Shown piece by piece: positions 1-5,775 of a stretch of 19,909 nt of DNA. The notes beneath the pieces are model-generated. The model worked only from the letters and a program-made list of their open reading frames with translations, was not told where the DNA came from and searched no databases. Numbering within the stretch: position 1 is the stretch's first letter; each line of letters opens with the position of its first letter. This stretch comes from RYN-431 sp036388295 (GTDB taxonomy: Bacteria; Planctomycetota; Phycisphaerae; Tepidisphaerales; Tepidisphaeraceae): NCBI GenBank assembly GCA_036388295.1, contig DASVSC010000122.1, positions 1 through 19,909 of the forward strand, in the 5' to 3' direction. The position numbers and the translations under genes were made by a program.

Positions 1-182
1 ACCCGCTGTACAAGTTCCTGACCGAGAAGGAAACCGCCGGCGATCTGGCCGGGCCGATCGGCTGGAACTTTACCAAGTTCCTCATCGACAAGCAGGGCCG
101 TCCCTACGCCCGTTTCGCCAGCAAGACCAAGCCGCAGGACAAGGAAATGGTCGAAGCGATCGAAAAGGGTCTGGCGCACTGA
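1..182 (+). CDS. glutathione peroxidase, C-terminal end (partial)
   Basis: This is the 3' end of a gene that begins before the window. Reading from base 3 gives about 60 codons ending in TGA at 180-182. The peptide contains PLYKFLT, then GPIGWNFTKFLIDKQGR and YARFASKTKP. This matches the C-terminal third of thiol/glutathione peroxidases (BtuE/GPx family), where WNFTKFLV is a signature containing the catalytic Trp-Asn region. These enzymes reduce hydrogen peroxide or lipid peroxides with thioredoxin or glutathione. The catalytic Cys (or Sec) lies upstream and cannot be seen. The gene ends about 80 bp before a convergent gene, with a perfect palindrome between them. Confidence 0.88.
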   Translation, partial: PLYKFLTEKETAGDLAGPIGWNFTKFLIDKQGRPYARFASKTKPQDKEMVEAIEKGLAH

Positions 183-218
183 CCGTCGGCCATGCCCGAA
201 CACCTGATTCTTCCACGT

Positions 219-246
219 GTAGCCGGCGGGCATGCCCGCCGGCTAC
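219..246. repeat. 28-bp perfect GTAG...CTAC palindrome between convergent genes
   Basis: Arms 219-232 (GTAGCCGGCGGGCA) and 233-246 are perfect reverse complements with no spacer. The element sits in the 82-bp gap between the convergent peroxidase and Tad-like genes. It could therefore act as a bidirectional terminator, although neither side has a T-tract. Its GTAG head followed by a GC-rich palindrome also matches the layout of REP elements found elsewhere in this window. Confidence 0.7.
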
Positions 247-264
247 GTGCGTAGTGAACGTGTC

Positions 265-1395
265 CTACCGGACGAGCTTGGGGTAGTACCGGCACTGCAC
301 GTTGCCGGACACGGTGCCGGCGTTGTTGTTCTGTTGCACGCCGTCCCAGATGCACAGGAACAGTCGGGTGGCGTTGTCGGGCACGCGGAACTTCTGCACC
401 GCGCCGCCGGACGTCAGGCCGTCGCCGACCATGAACGGCTGCTGGGGCTGGATGCCGTCGAAGGCAACTTGGTCTTTGACCGCCGGCTGCGTCCAGTCCT
501 TGGTCGCGGGTGCCAGGTTGTCGCTGGGCAAATCGTCGGTCAGGAACAGGCCCGTGACCGCGCTGGCGGGAATGATTGCGTCGGCGATGCCGTTCTCGGG
601 GCCTGGACTGTTCGGGCTGCCGTTCCAGTTCTGGCCGTGGTGCAGCGGCATGGCGCTGTTGCCGCTGGCGTCGTAATAACCCAATCCGCCGGCCGGGTAG
701 ATGGATGAGTTGCCACTGAAACCCGTAAAGGACATCCACTGGCCGGGAATGACGGGAATGCTGGTGACCTGGTACGGCGTGGCGTCGGCGGTGTCGTCGC
801 CCCAGGCGGTGGAGGTGCCGTCGGGCATGCCGGCCAGGTGCAGGTTGGCCCGTGACGGGATCGCCAGCGCCGCGGTCTCCCCGCCGGCCCGGACGGCGAT
901 GGCCGTGACTTTCACGTCAACCGTGTTGATCCCGATCAACGCCCCGCAAGTCAGCCGAACGGCGTTGTTGTTGGCCTTGGTGCAAGTGACGGTGACGCGC
1001 ACGGCAGGTGTGCCGGTGTAGACGTTGGCGGCGAAGCTGCGCGTGGAGTCGGTCCAGCTGCCGCCGGTGATGACCACGGTGGGCGTGACGCTCGAACCCG
1101 AGTCCACCCGGTTATCGGCCGGGTAGATTGCGGCGGCAGAGGTCGCCCCGTTCCAGCCGTTGCGGATGTACGCGTCGATGACGCCCAGGGCGATGTTGTC
1201 GGCCGAGTTCTGCATCTGCGACCGCACCATCTGCGTGTACCCCCAATCCACGGCCAACGAGATGATGCCCGTGAGCGGCACCAAGAAGACCATCGCCCAG
1301 ATCATCGCCGAACCGAGCCTGCGGGCGGTGCGACGGCAGCCGGTGCGATGGCGGGCCGGCGGGCGGAACCGAAACAGCGTGGGGAGCGAGTCCAT
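265..1395 (-). CDS. Tad-domain (TadE/TadG-like) protein with lectin-like C-terminus
   Basis: The 376-aa product has a basic N-terminus. One hydrophobic segment follows (about residues 28-50, AMIWAMVFLVPLTGIISLAV) and runs into DWGYTQMVRSQMQNSADNIAL. That is the hallmark of the Tad/TadE-G pilus-assembly domain (PF13400), which anchors a minor-pilin-like or surface protein in the membrane. The rest should be outside the cytoplasm. The last 150 residues include an HHGQNWNG block and a C-terminal VPDNATRLFLCIWDGV. These resemble PA-IL/LecA-like galactose-binding folds often seen in planctomycete surface proteins; this second match is from memory and less certain. I chose the ATG at 1395 because the longer reading from 1503 adds 36 residues of non-conserved sequence. 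No other tad genes are present, so this is a solitary copy. Confidence 0.72.
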   Translation of the reverse strand: MDSLPTLFRFRPPARHRTGCRRTARRLGSAMIWAMVFLVPLTGIISLAVDWGYTQMVRSQMQNSADNIALGVIDAYIRNGWNGATSAAAIYPADNRVDSGSSVTPTVVITGGSWTDSTRSFAANVYTGTPAVRVTVTCTKANNNAVRLTCGALIGINTVDVKVTAIAVRAGGETAALAIPSRANLHLAGMPDGTSTAWGDDTADATPYQVTSIPVIPGQWMSFTGFSGNSSIYPAGGLGYYDASGNSAMPLHHGQNWNGSPNSPGPENGIADAIIPASAVTGLFLTDDLPSDNLAPATKDWTQPAVKDQVAFDGIQPQQPFMVGDGLTSGGAVQKFRVPDNATRLFLCIWDGVQQNNNAGTVSGNVQCRYYPKLVR

Positions 1396-1632
1396 AATGC
1401 AGACGGCCGTCCGACCAACACATAATGGACGCCATCCAACTGTCACATCGACCAAGCATTGGCGCAGCTGAAGGGCGAAAAACCGGCGGCGCTGAATTGC
1501 CACGGTCTTAACCCGGGCGAAATGGCGGAGGTCGCGGCGGAGGGATCAGCTCTGCCGTAGGGTGGGCACTGCCCGCCATGTCGGCCCGGCGGCGGGCAGT
1601 GCCCGCCCTACAAGAGCCGCCCTTGTGCCGTA
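1396..1632. other. 237-bp spacer with a REP pair; likely promoter of the Tad-like gene
   Basis: This is the gap between the end of the PgpH-like gene and the start of the Tad-like gene, both on the minus strand. It contains the REP-like inverted pair at 1557-1611. About 160 bp follow in the direction of transcription, presumably with the Tad-like gene's promoter. I see no convincing -35/-10 boxes, Shine-Dalgarno sequence or small gene. Confidence 0.5.
1557..1611. repeat. REP-like inverted pair (BIME), family A copy 1
   Basis: Two 21-bp arms (1557-1577 and 1591-1611) are reverse complements except for one G-T position, and enclose a 13-nt spacer. Each arm starts from its outer end with GTAG. 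Each arm also contains its own short palindrome, gggCACtgccc-like, with a 5-7 bp stem and 1-nt loop. This is a GTAG-headed hairpin repeated in inverse orientation, the architecture of a BIME. The same 21-bp arms recur at 4996-5051. The pair lies just downstream of the PgpH-like stop codon. Confidence 0.8.
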
Positions 1633-3918
1633 TCAGGCCGACTTGGCCGCGCCGAGTGCCGTCGTGCCCGGTTGGGTGGCGGTTTCGGTCTTGGTGGCGA
1701 TCTTGTCGCTCGGGTAGGCGATGCGGCCGTGGTACAGGCCCAGCAGGCTCTTGACGAGGCTGCGTTCGATCAGCTCCAGCTCGCGCATCGTCAGTTCGCT
1801 TTCGTCGAACTGGCCGTCCAGCAGGCGCTTCATGGCCAGGTCGTGGACGAGCTGTTCGATGCGGGCCGGGTTCGGCTCCTGCATCGCCCGGCAGGCGCTT
1901 TCGCAGGCGTCGGCGAGCATACAGATGGCGGTTTCCTTCGTGCGCGGCTTCGGGCCGGGGTAGCGGTACTGGTGCTTTTCGACTTCCTGCTCCATCGGCC
2001 CCTGCTTTTCGGCTTCCTTGCAGGCGCGGTGGTAGAAGAACTCCACAAGCGTGGTGCCGTGGTGCTGCTGGATGAAGTGCAGGATCGGGCTGGGCAGGGC
2101 GTATTCCCGGGCCAGTTCCACGCCGTCTTTGACGTGGCCGATGATGATCAGCAGGCTGACGCTGGGCGACAAGTGCACGTGGCGGTTGCCGCCCTGCCCC
2201 TGGTTTTCGACGAAATACTCGGGCTTGTTGATCTTGCCGACGTCGTGGTAATAAGCGGCGACGCGGCAGAGCAGGCCATTGGCCCCGATCGCCTCGGCGG
2301 CTTCTTCGCTCAGCGTGGCGACCTGCAGACTGTGGTTGTACGTGCCGGGCGCTTCCATCGCCAAACGTCGCAGCAGCGGGTGGCTCATGTCCGCCAGTTC
2401 CAGCAGCGTCATGCTGGTGGTGATGCGGAACGTCCTTTCGATGAACGGCAGGATGCCCAGCGCCAGGAAGCCGACGGCCAATCCGGCCGCGCCGCTGTAA
2501 ATGGCGTTCTGCATGATGTAGCCGAACGGCTCCATGCTCATCCAGCCGGCGGCGATGGTCGCGCACATCATCGTCACCGCGCACGCCAGCCCGATTTCCA
2601 CGAGCTTGATGCGCGTCCGAACGTCGTCGAGCAGGAAGCAGCAGGTCATGACGCCCGTCATGAGAATGATCAAAAACTCCAGGCCTTCGCCCATGGCCAG
2701 CGTCGCCAGCAGCGCGTGAATGCCGGCGATGCCCATGGCGAAGCGTTGGTCGTAGGCGATGGCGAGAATGGTGGCGACCATGATCGTGGGCGCCAGGCCG
2801 AAGATGTACGACCGCGTGCTCCCCAGGCCCGTCAGCTGCGCCAGCAGCAGCATCGACAGCATCAGCGACGCCAGGCCGAGCGCCCGGGCGTCGTTGCGGA
2901 CGATGCGCGGCTGGTACGTGACGACGTACATGGAGCCGACGACCGTCAGGGCGATCACCGTCGCCATCAGCCCCAGGCGCTGCCACCAGACGGCCGAACC
3001 GAGGCGGACGAGGTAGGCGTCGTGCTCGGCCTTGAGCTGGACGTATTCGCCCTGGTCGATGCGGCCGGCCTCGACGAAGGTCATGTTCTTGGGCACCCGC
3101 ACGTCCGCCGTCGCCGGGTCGACCTGGTCGGCCGCCTGGTTCTTCGCCTGCGTGGTGGCCAGTTCGTCCAGTTCGAAGTTCGGGGCGATTTTGTCGAGCG
3201 TGATCGCGACGATCTTCGGGTAGATCACCTCGGCGAACGCGTCGTTGGCCGGCTTGTTGAACTTGGCGGCCAACTCGTCGCGCATCGACGGCGAGAAGGT
3301 GCTGTCGGCCCGTACCGACCACTCGACGCCCGCCAGCCGAATGTTGCGGCCGGTGTCGGTCGACTTCTGCGCGTCCGGGAGGATGCGCAGGTCCAGCTTC
3401 ATCAGCGAGCGGACGTAAGCATCGACCGAGTCCTGCCACGCCGCCCGGCGGCCGGTGTCGGCGTAGGCCTGCAGGCGTTCCAGAGTCAGCGAATCGAGCA
3501 GCCGGCGGTACGGCTCGGACAACTGTTCCAGGCGCTGGCCCTTGAGCGTGTCCGGCAGGGCCGACAGTTCGCTGCGCAGCGTGGTGAGGGGATCGACGGC
3601 GGACGCCTTGTAGACGCGCGGCTCATTCAGCCGGGCCGTCTGGCGCGACATGTTGAGCTTTTCCGGGTCCTGGTAGCTGAAGTCGACGCGGGCGACGATG
3701 TCGTGCGGGGCGTGCTGCCCGACGCGCCAGCCGACGACCTGCGGCCGAAGCATCAGGATGGCGGTGCACGCCAGGGCAAAGCCCAGCGCGACGACGAGCG
3801 CCATGTGGTGGTGGGGCCGCAACAGCCGGCCGACGAGGGAATCGTCGAGGTCCGGCCGTTTCTTCTGAATCTCTTCGCGGCGACGAGTACTGCTGCTTGG
3901 GCGTCCCATAAACCTCAT
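1633..3918 (-). CDS. 7TM-HD membrane phosphohydrolase, PgpH-like (probable c-di-AMP phosphodiesterase)
   Basis: The 761-aa product has the PgpH/YqfF architecture. A short cytoplasmic N-terminus and one membrane helix (about residues 38-58) lead to an extracytoplasmic 7TMR-HDED-type domain (about 60-310). A bundle of membrane helices follows (about 312-505), then a cytoplasmic HD domain. HD metal ligands are visible: H529 in YNHSLQVA, and the paired H558-D559 in AAYYHDVGKINKP. In Listeria and Bacillus, PgpH degrades cyclic di-AMP to pApA; that substrate is inferred here from family only. The start at 3918 is the first ATG of the frame. An in-frame ATG three codons later (3909) is equally possible, and neither has a strong Shine-Dalgarno. 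The gene is divergent from the superoxide dismutase gene across 152 bp. The usual PhoH and YbeY neighbours are not in the window. Confidence 0.88.
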   Translation of the reverse strand: MRFMGRPSSSTRRREEIQKKRPDLDDSLVGRLLRPHHHMALVVALGFALACTAILMLRPQVVGWRVGQHAPHDIVARVDFSYQDPEKLNMSRQTARLNEPRVYKASAVDPLTTLRSELSALPDTLKGQRLEQLSEPYRRLLDSLTLERLQAYADTGRRAAWQDSVDAYVRSLMKLDLRILPDAQKSTDTGRNIRLAGVEWSVRADSTFSPSMRDELAAKFNKPANDAFAEVIYPKIVAITLDKIAPNFELDELATTQAKNQAADQVDPATADVRVPKNMTFVEAGRIDQGEYVQLKAEHDAYLVRLGSAVWWQRLGLMATVIALTVVGSMYVVTYQPRIVRNDARALGLASLMLSMLLLAQLTGLGSTRSYIFGLAPTIMVATILAIAYDQRFAMGIAGIHALLATLAMGEGLEFLIILMTGVMTCCFLLDDVRTRIKLVEIGLACAVTMMCATIAAGWMSMEPFGYIMQNAIYSGAAGLAVGFLALGILPFIERTFRITTSMTLLELADMSHPLLRRLAMEAPGTYNHSLQVATLSEEAAEAIGANGLLCRVAAYYHDVGKINKPEYFVENQGQGGNRHVHLSPSVSLLIIIGHVKDGVELAREYALPSPILHFIQQHHGTTLVEFFYHRACKEAEKQGPMEQEVEKHQYRYPGPKPRTKETAICMLADACESACRAMQEPNPARIEQLVHDLAMKRLLDGQFDESELTMRELELIERSLVKSLLGLYHGRIAYPSDKIATKTETATQPGTTALGAAKSA

Positions 3919-4070
3919 GACGACGAGAAACCGGCCAGTCGATAGCTTGCCCGATTTTTTCGGCTTTGCAAATTGAACGCCGCCTGCAGCCGCCGTAAAT
4001 TCTCTTCCGTGCGGCCGCCGGCATTCCCGGCGGTCGATTTTATCAGATCTTCCCCCCGAAGGAGCAAAAT
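3919..4070. promoter_or_regulatory. divergent promoter region with leader hairpin upstream of sod
   Basis: This 152-bp spacer must hold the promoters of the minus-strand PgpH-like gene and the plus-strand superoxide dismutase gene. It is richer in A and T than the flanking genes. A GC-rich hairpin has arms 4015-4021 and 4027-4033 (7 bp, perfect, 5-nt loop) and is followed by gattttat. It lies 37 bp upstream of the sod start codon. It has the form of an attenuator or leader terminator, but the run of T is short. I could not assign -35/-10 boxes. Confidence 0.4.
4059..4064 (+). promoter_or_regulatory. strong ribosome binding site of sod (AAGGAG)
   Basis: AAGGAG is followed by six bases (caaaat) and the ATG at 4071. 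It is the best-matched Shine-Dalgarno sequence I noticed in the window and fixes the start of the dismutase. It agrees with high expression of this enzyme. Confidence 0.8.
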
Positions 4071-4679
4071 ATGCCGCTGACCCCTCAGCCCCTCAAGTAC
4101 CCGTCCAATGCCCTCGAACCTCATATCGACCAACAAACGATGGAGATTCACCACGGCAAGCACTACGCCACCTATTGCACCAACTACAACAAAGCCCTGG
4201 AAAGCGCCCCGGACCTGGCCGGCAAGTCGGTGAACGAGGTCATCGCGAACCTGACTGCCGTGCCCGAGGCGGTCCGGACCATGGTCCGCAACAACGGCGG
4301 CGGGGCCAGCAACCACGAACTATTCTGGGACATCATCGCCCCGGGCGGCCCGAAAGAGCCGGTCGGCAACCTAAAGGCCGCCATCGACAGCCAACTGGGC
4401 GGCTTCGACAAGTTCAAGGAAGAGTTCGCCAAGGCCGCCACGGGCCGCTTCGGCAGCGGCTGGGCCTGGCTGGTCAAGGAGGCTGACAAGCTGACGATCA
4501 CCAGCACCCCCAACCAGGACAGCCCGATCATGGACGGCAAGTTCCCCGTCCTCGGCCTGGACGTCTGGGAGCACGCCTACTACCTCAAGTACCAGAACCG
4601 CCGCCCCGACTACATCGCGGCGTTCTGGAACGTGATCAACTGGCAGGTCTGCGAACAGCGGTTCAACGCCGCCAAGTAA
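4071..4679 (+). CDS. sodA: superoxide dismutase, Mn/Fe type
   Basis: The 202-aa length is normal for the family. The cytoplasmic enzyme converts superoxide to oxygen and hydrogen peroxide. The four metal ligands are visible: H27 (MEIHHGKHY), H82 (SNHELFWDI), and D164 and H168 in the signature DVWEHAYY. The stretch GGGASNHELFWD and the glutamine at 149 in TPNQDSP are features I associate with manganese-type enzymes. I therefore favour Mn, but cambialistic or iron use cannot be excluded from sequence. There is no signal peptide. The start is fixed by AAGGAG six bases upstream. The gene stands alone, divergent from the PgpH-like gene and followed by a long palindrome-rich spacer. Confidence 0.96.
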   Translation: MPLTPQPLKYPSNALEPHIDQQTMEIHHGKHYATYCTNYNKALESAPDLAGKSVNEVIANLTAVPEAVRTMVRNNGGGASNHELFWDIIAPGGPKEPVGNLKAAIDSQLGGFDKFKEEFAKAATGRFGSGWAWLVKEADKLTITSTPNQDSPIMDGKFPVLGLDVWEHAYYLKYQNRRPDYIAAFWNVINWQVCEQRFNAAK

Positions 4680-4797
4680 GGGCGGGGAAGTAGGCGGGCG
4701 TCCTGGACCGGGTTTCCTCCCGATACGCCGGGTCGGACGCCAAACTCCGCTAACCAAAAAGTCGCGTCGGTTTCGCGGCTTTGCCAAAACGCCGTTG

Positions 4798-4845
4798 CTT
4801 CTACGTTTGTGGTGCGGGTGTGACCTCACACCACAAACGTAGAAG
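4798..4845. repeat. 48-bp palindrome with 17-bp arms and a competing inner hairpin
   Basis: Arms 4798-4814 (CTTCTACGTTTGTGGTG) and 4829-4845 are perfect reverse complements. Inside, 4817-4823 pairs perfectly with 4826-4832 around a 2-nt loop. The right inner arm overlaps the right outer arm, so the two structures exclude each other. The position, about 120 bp past the sod stop, allows a terminator role, but no T-tract follows. It does not start with GTAG, so it differs from the REP-like pairs beside it. Confidence 0.7.
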
Positions 4846-4867
4846 ATCGGGCAGCTTTTAGTGATTT

Positions 4868-4972
4868 GTAGCTGCGACGCCTGCGTCGCCTTTCTGGTCT
4901 GCTGTCGGGCCGTCTGAGAGTTTCGTCCGTTCGTTCCTACTTTGAGCAAGGCGACGCAGGCGTTGCAGCTAC
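4868..4972. repeat. REP-like inverted pair (BIME), family B
   Basis: The 25-bp arms 4868-4892 and 4948-4972 are reverse complements with one mismatch and enclose 55 bp. Each arm, from its outer end, reads GTAGCT followed by a compact palindrome: gcgacgc-ct-gcgtcgc, perfect 7-bp stem in the left arm, one A-C mismatch in the right. This is the classic REP plan of a GTAG head plus a short hairpin, present as two copies in opposite orientation. Confidence 0.78.
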
Positions 4973-4995
4973 GAAGCGGCGGACGCCGCACTGCC

Positions 4996-5051
4996 GTAGG
5001 GTGGGCACTGCCCGCCGTTCTCCGCCCGGTGGCGGGCAGTGCCCGCCCTAC
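4996..5051. repeat. REP-like inverted pair (BIME), family A copy 2
   Basis: Both 21-bp arms (4996-5016 and 5031-5051) are identical to those at 1557-1611, including the same single G-T mismatch between arms. The spacer is 14 nt instead of 13 and differs in sequence. The five bases before the element (CTGCC) are also shared. Identity in the arms and divergence in the loop indicate a dispersed repeat family rather than two independent terminators. Confidence 0.82.
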
Positions 5052-5184
5052 ACGAACGGCAGACGGGTCTTCGAAACGATGCGCCTGAACGCATCGCCCT
5101 ACCTCGTGGCCGATTCGGGCGAGAACCCAAATCGCCCTGCCGCCGATTCGTCCACACTTGTGGTTAAGCGTTCGCGCGACATTG

Positions 5185-5210
5185 CCGCCGCGACGGGCAA
5201 GTCGCGGCGG
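5185..5210. repeat. GC-rich hairpin, 10-bp perfect stem
   Basis: CCGCCGCGAC (5185-5194) pairs perfectly with 5201-5210 around a 6-nt loop and is followed by TTGGGGG. It lies in the convergent spacer, about 120 bp past the stop of the minus-strand acidic protein gene. A terminator role is possible for either strand, but there is no T-tract. Confidence 0.5.
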
Positions 5211-5328
5211 TTGGGGGCGCAATGAGGCCGAGCGTGAAGACCCATCAGACCCACCCGGCCGGGCGTTACAACGAGAAAGTCGGGCAGAAAACGCACAGAT
5301 TTTTCGCGTGACAAGGCCGGCCGACGGC

Positions 5329-5775
5329 TTAGTTTGGTGTCTCCGGCTGTGCGTTCACGGCCGAAGCAGCGGGGCCGACGCGTACCTGCTCGGCGACGTG
5401 GTCGTACACGGTTTGGAGGAAGCCCATGAACGAAAAGCCTTTACTGCGGAAGTGGGCCGGGCCGAGGCGTTCGAGGACGGGCGTGCGGCCTTCGAGGGTG
5501 AGGTCGTCGAGGGCGTGCAGATCGACGCCGGCCTCGAAGAAACCGGGGGCTTCCAGGTCGGCCAGCAGTTGCTCGGTTTCGGTCGGCGGGGCCGGGGCGG
5601 CGGCGGCTTCGTCGGCGAACTCGTCGACGTCCTCGTCCGGCTCCAACGCCAGGGCGTCAGATAAATCGATGTCGTCGGCGGGCACGCCCGCTAGATCCTG
5701 GGCCAATTCCTCGGCTGGCAGATCGTCGGCGGGCCGGGCGTCGTCGGCGACATTGTCGTTGTTTTGGTCGGTCAT
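5329..5775 (-). CDS. small acidic protein of unknown function, coupled to the SNF2 helicase
   Basis: This 148-aa product begins MTDQNNDNVADD. Its first 85 residues are very rich in Asp, Glu, Ala and Pro and are probably disordered. The last 60 residues look folded and contain ERLGPAHFRSKGFSFMGFL, then YDHVAEQV. I do not recognise a named domain. The start at 5775 is chosen because its ATG overlaps the helicase stop as ATGA (5775-5772), a typical translational-coupling junction. A longer reading from 5844 would run 70 bases into the helicase gene. The coupling suggests it works with, or is made in proportion to, the helicase. No membrane segment, cysteine cluster or signal peptide is present. 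Confidence 0.72.
   Translation of the reverse strand: MTDQNNDNVADDARPADDLPAEELAQDLAGVPADDIDLSDALALEPDEDVDEFADEAAAAPAPPTETEQLLADLEAPGFFEAGVDLHALDDLTLEGRTPVLERLGPAHFRSKGFSFMGFLQTVYDHVAEQVRVGPAASAVNAQPETPN

Larger units (their letters stand above)
4680..5328. other. 649-bp gene-free spacer, packed with palindromes
   Basis: No credible gene lies between the convergent sod gene and the 148-aa acidic protein gene. In order it holds: an imperfect hairpin just after sod (outer stem 4698-4703 with 4735-4740), a 17-bp-arm palindrome (4798-4845), a 105-bp REP-like pair (4868-4972), a 56-bp REP-like pair (4996-5051), and a 10-bp-stem hairpin (5185-5210). The stretches 5052-5184 and 5211-5328 show nothing I can name. 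Short open frames here start inside the repeats or lack starts, ribosome binding sites and recognisable protein features. Confidence 0.65.

Noticed and set aside
219..246. Classical rho-independent terminator
   Set aside because: The stem is strong, but no run of T follows on either strand; kept as a palindromic repeat with only a possible terminator role.
1508..3439. 643-codon minus-strand frame overlapping the PgpH-like gene
   Set aside because: Same strand, wrong phase: Arg/Pro/Gly-rich shadow with no recognisable motif.
1672..3945. 757-codon open frame on the plus strand opposite the PgpH-like gene
   Set aside because: It is the antisense shadow of a high-GC gene; its product is a low-complexity run of His, Arg, Gln, Val and Asp without domains, whereas the minus strand encodes a clear 7TM-HD protein.
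4868..5051. Possible CRISPR or tRNA-like structures in the palindrome zone
   Set aside because: Repeats are inverted, not regularly spaced direct repeats with unique spacers, and no acceptor stem/anticodon arrangement of a tRNA is present.
4371..5222. 283-codon minus-strand frame running from the sod antisense through the palindrome zone
   Set aside because: It reads through all the repeats and the reverse of sod; no ribosome site and no protein-like features.
5001..5225. 74-codon plus-strand frame starting inside the family A repeat
   Set aside because: The start codon lies within the palindrome, the product is Arg/Pro/Ser-rich, and there is no homology I recognise.
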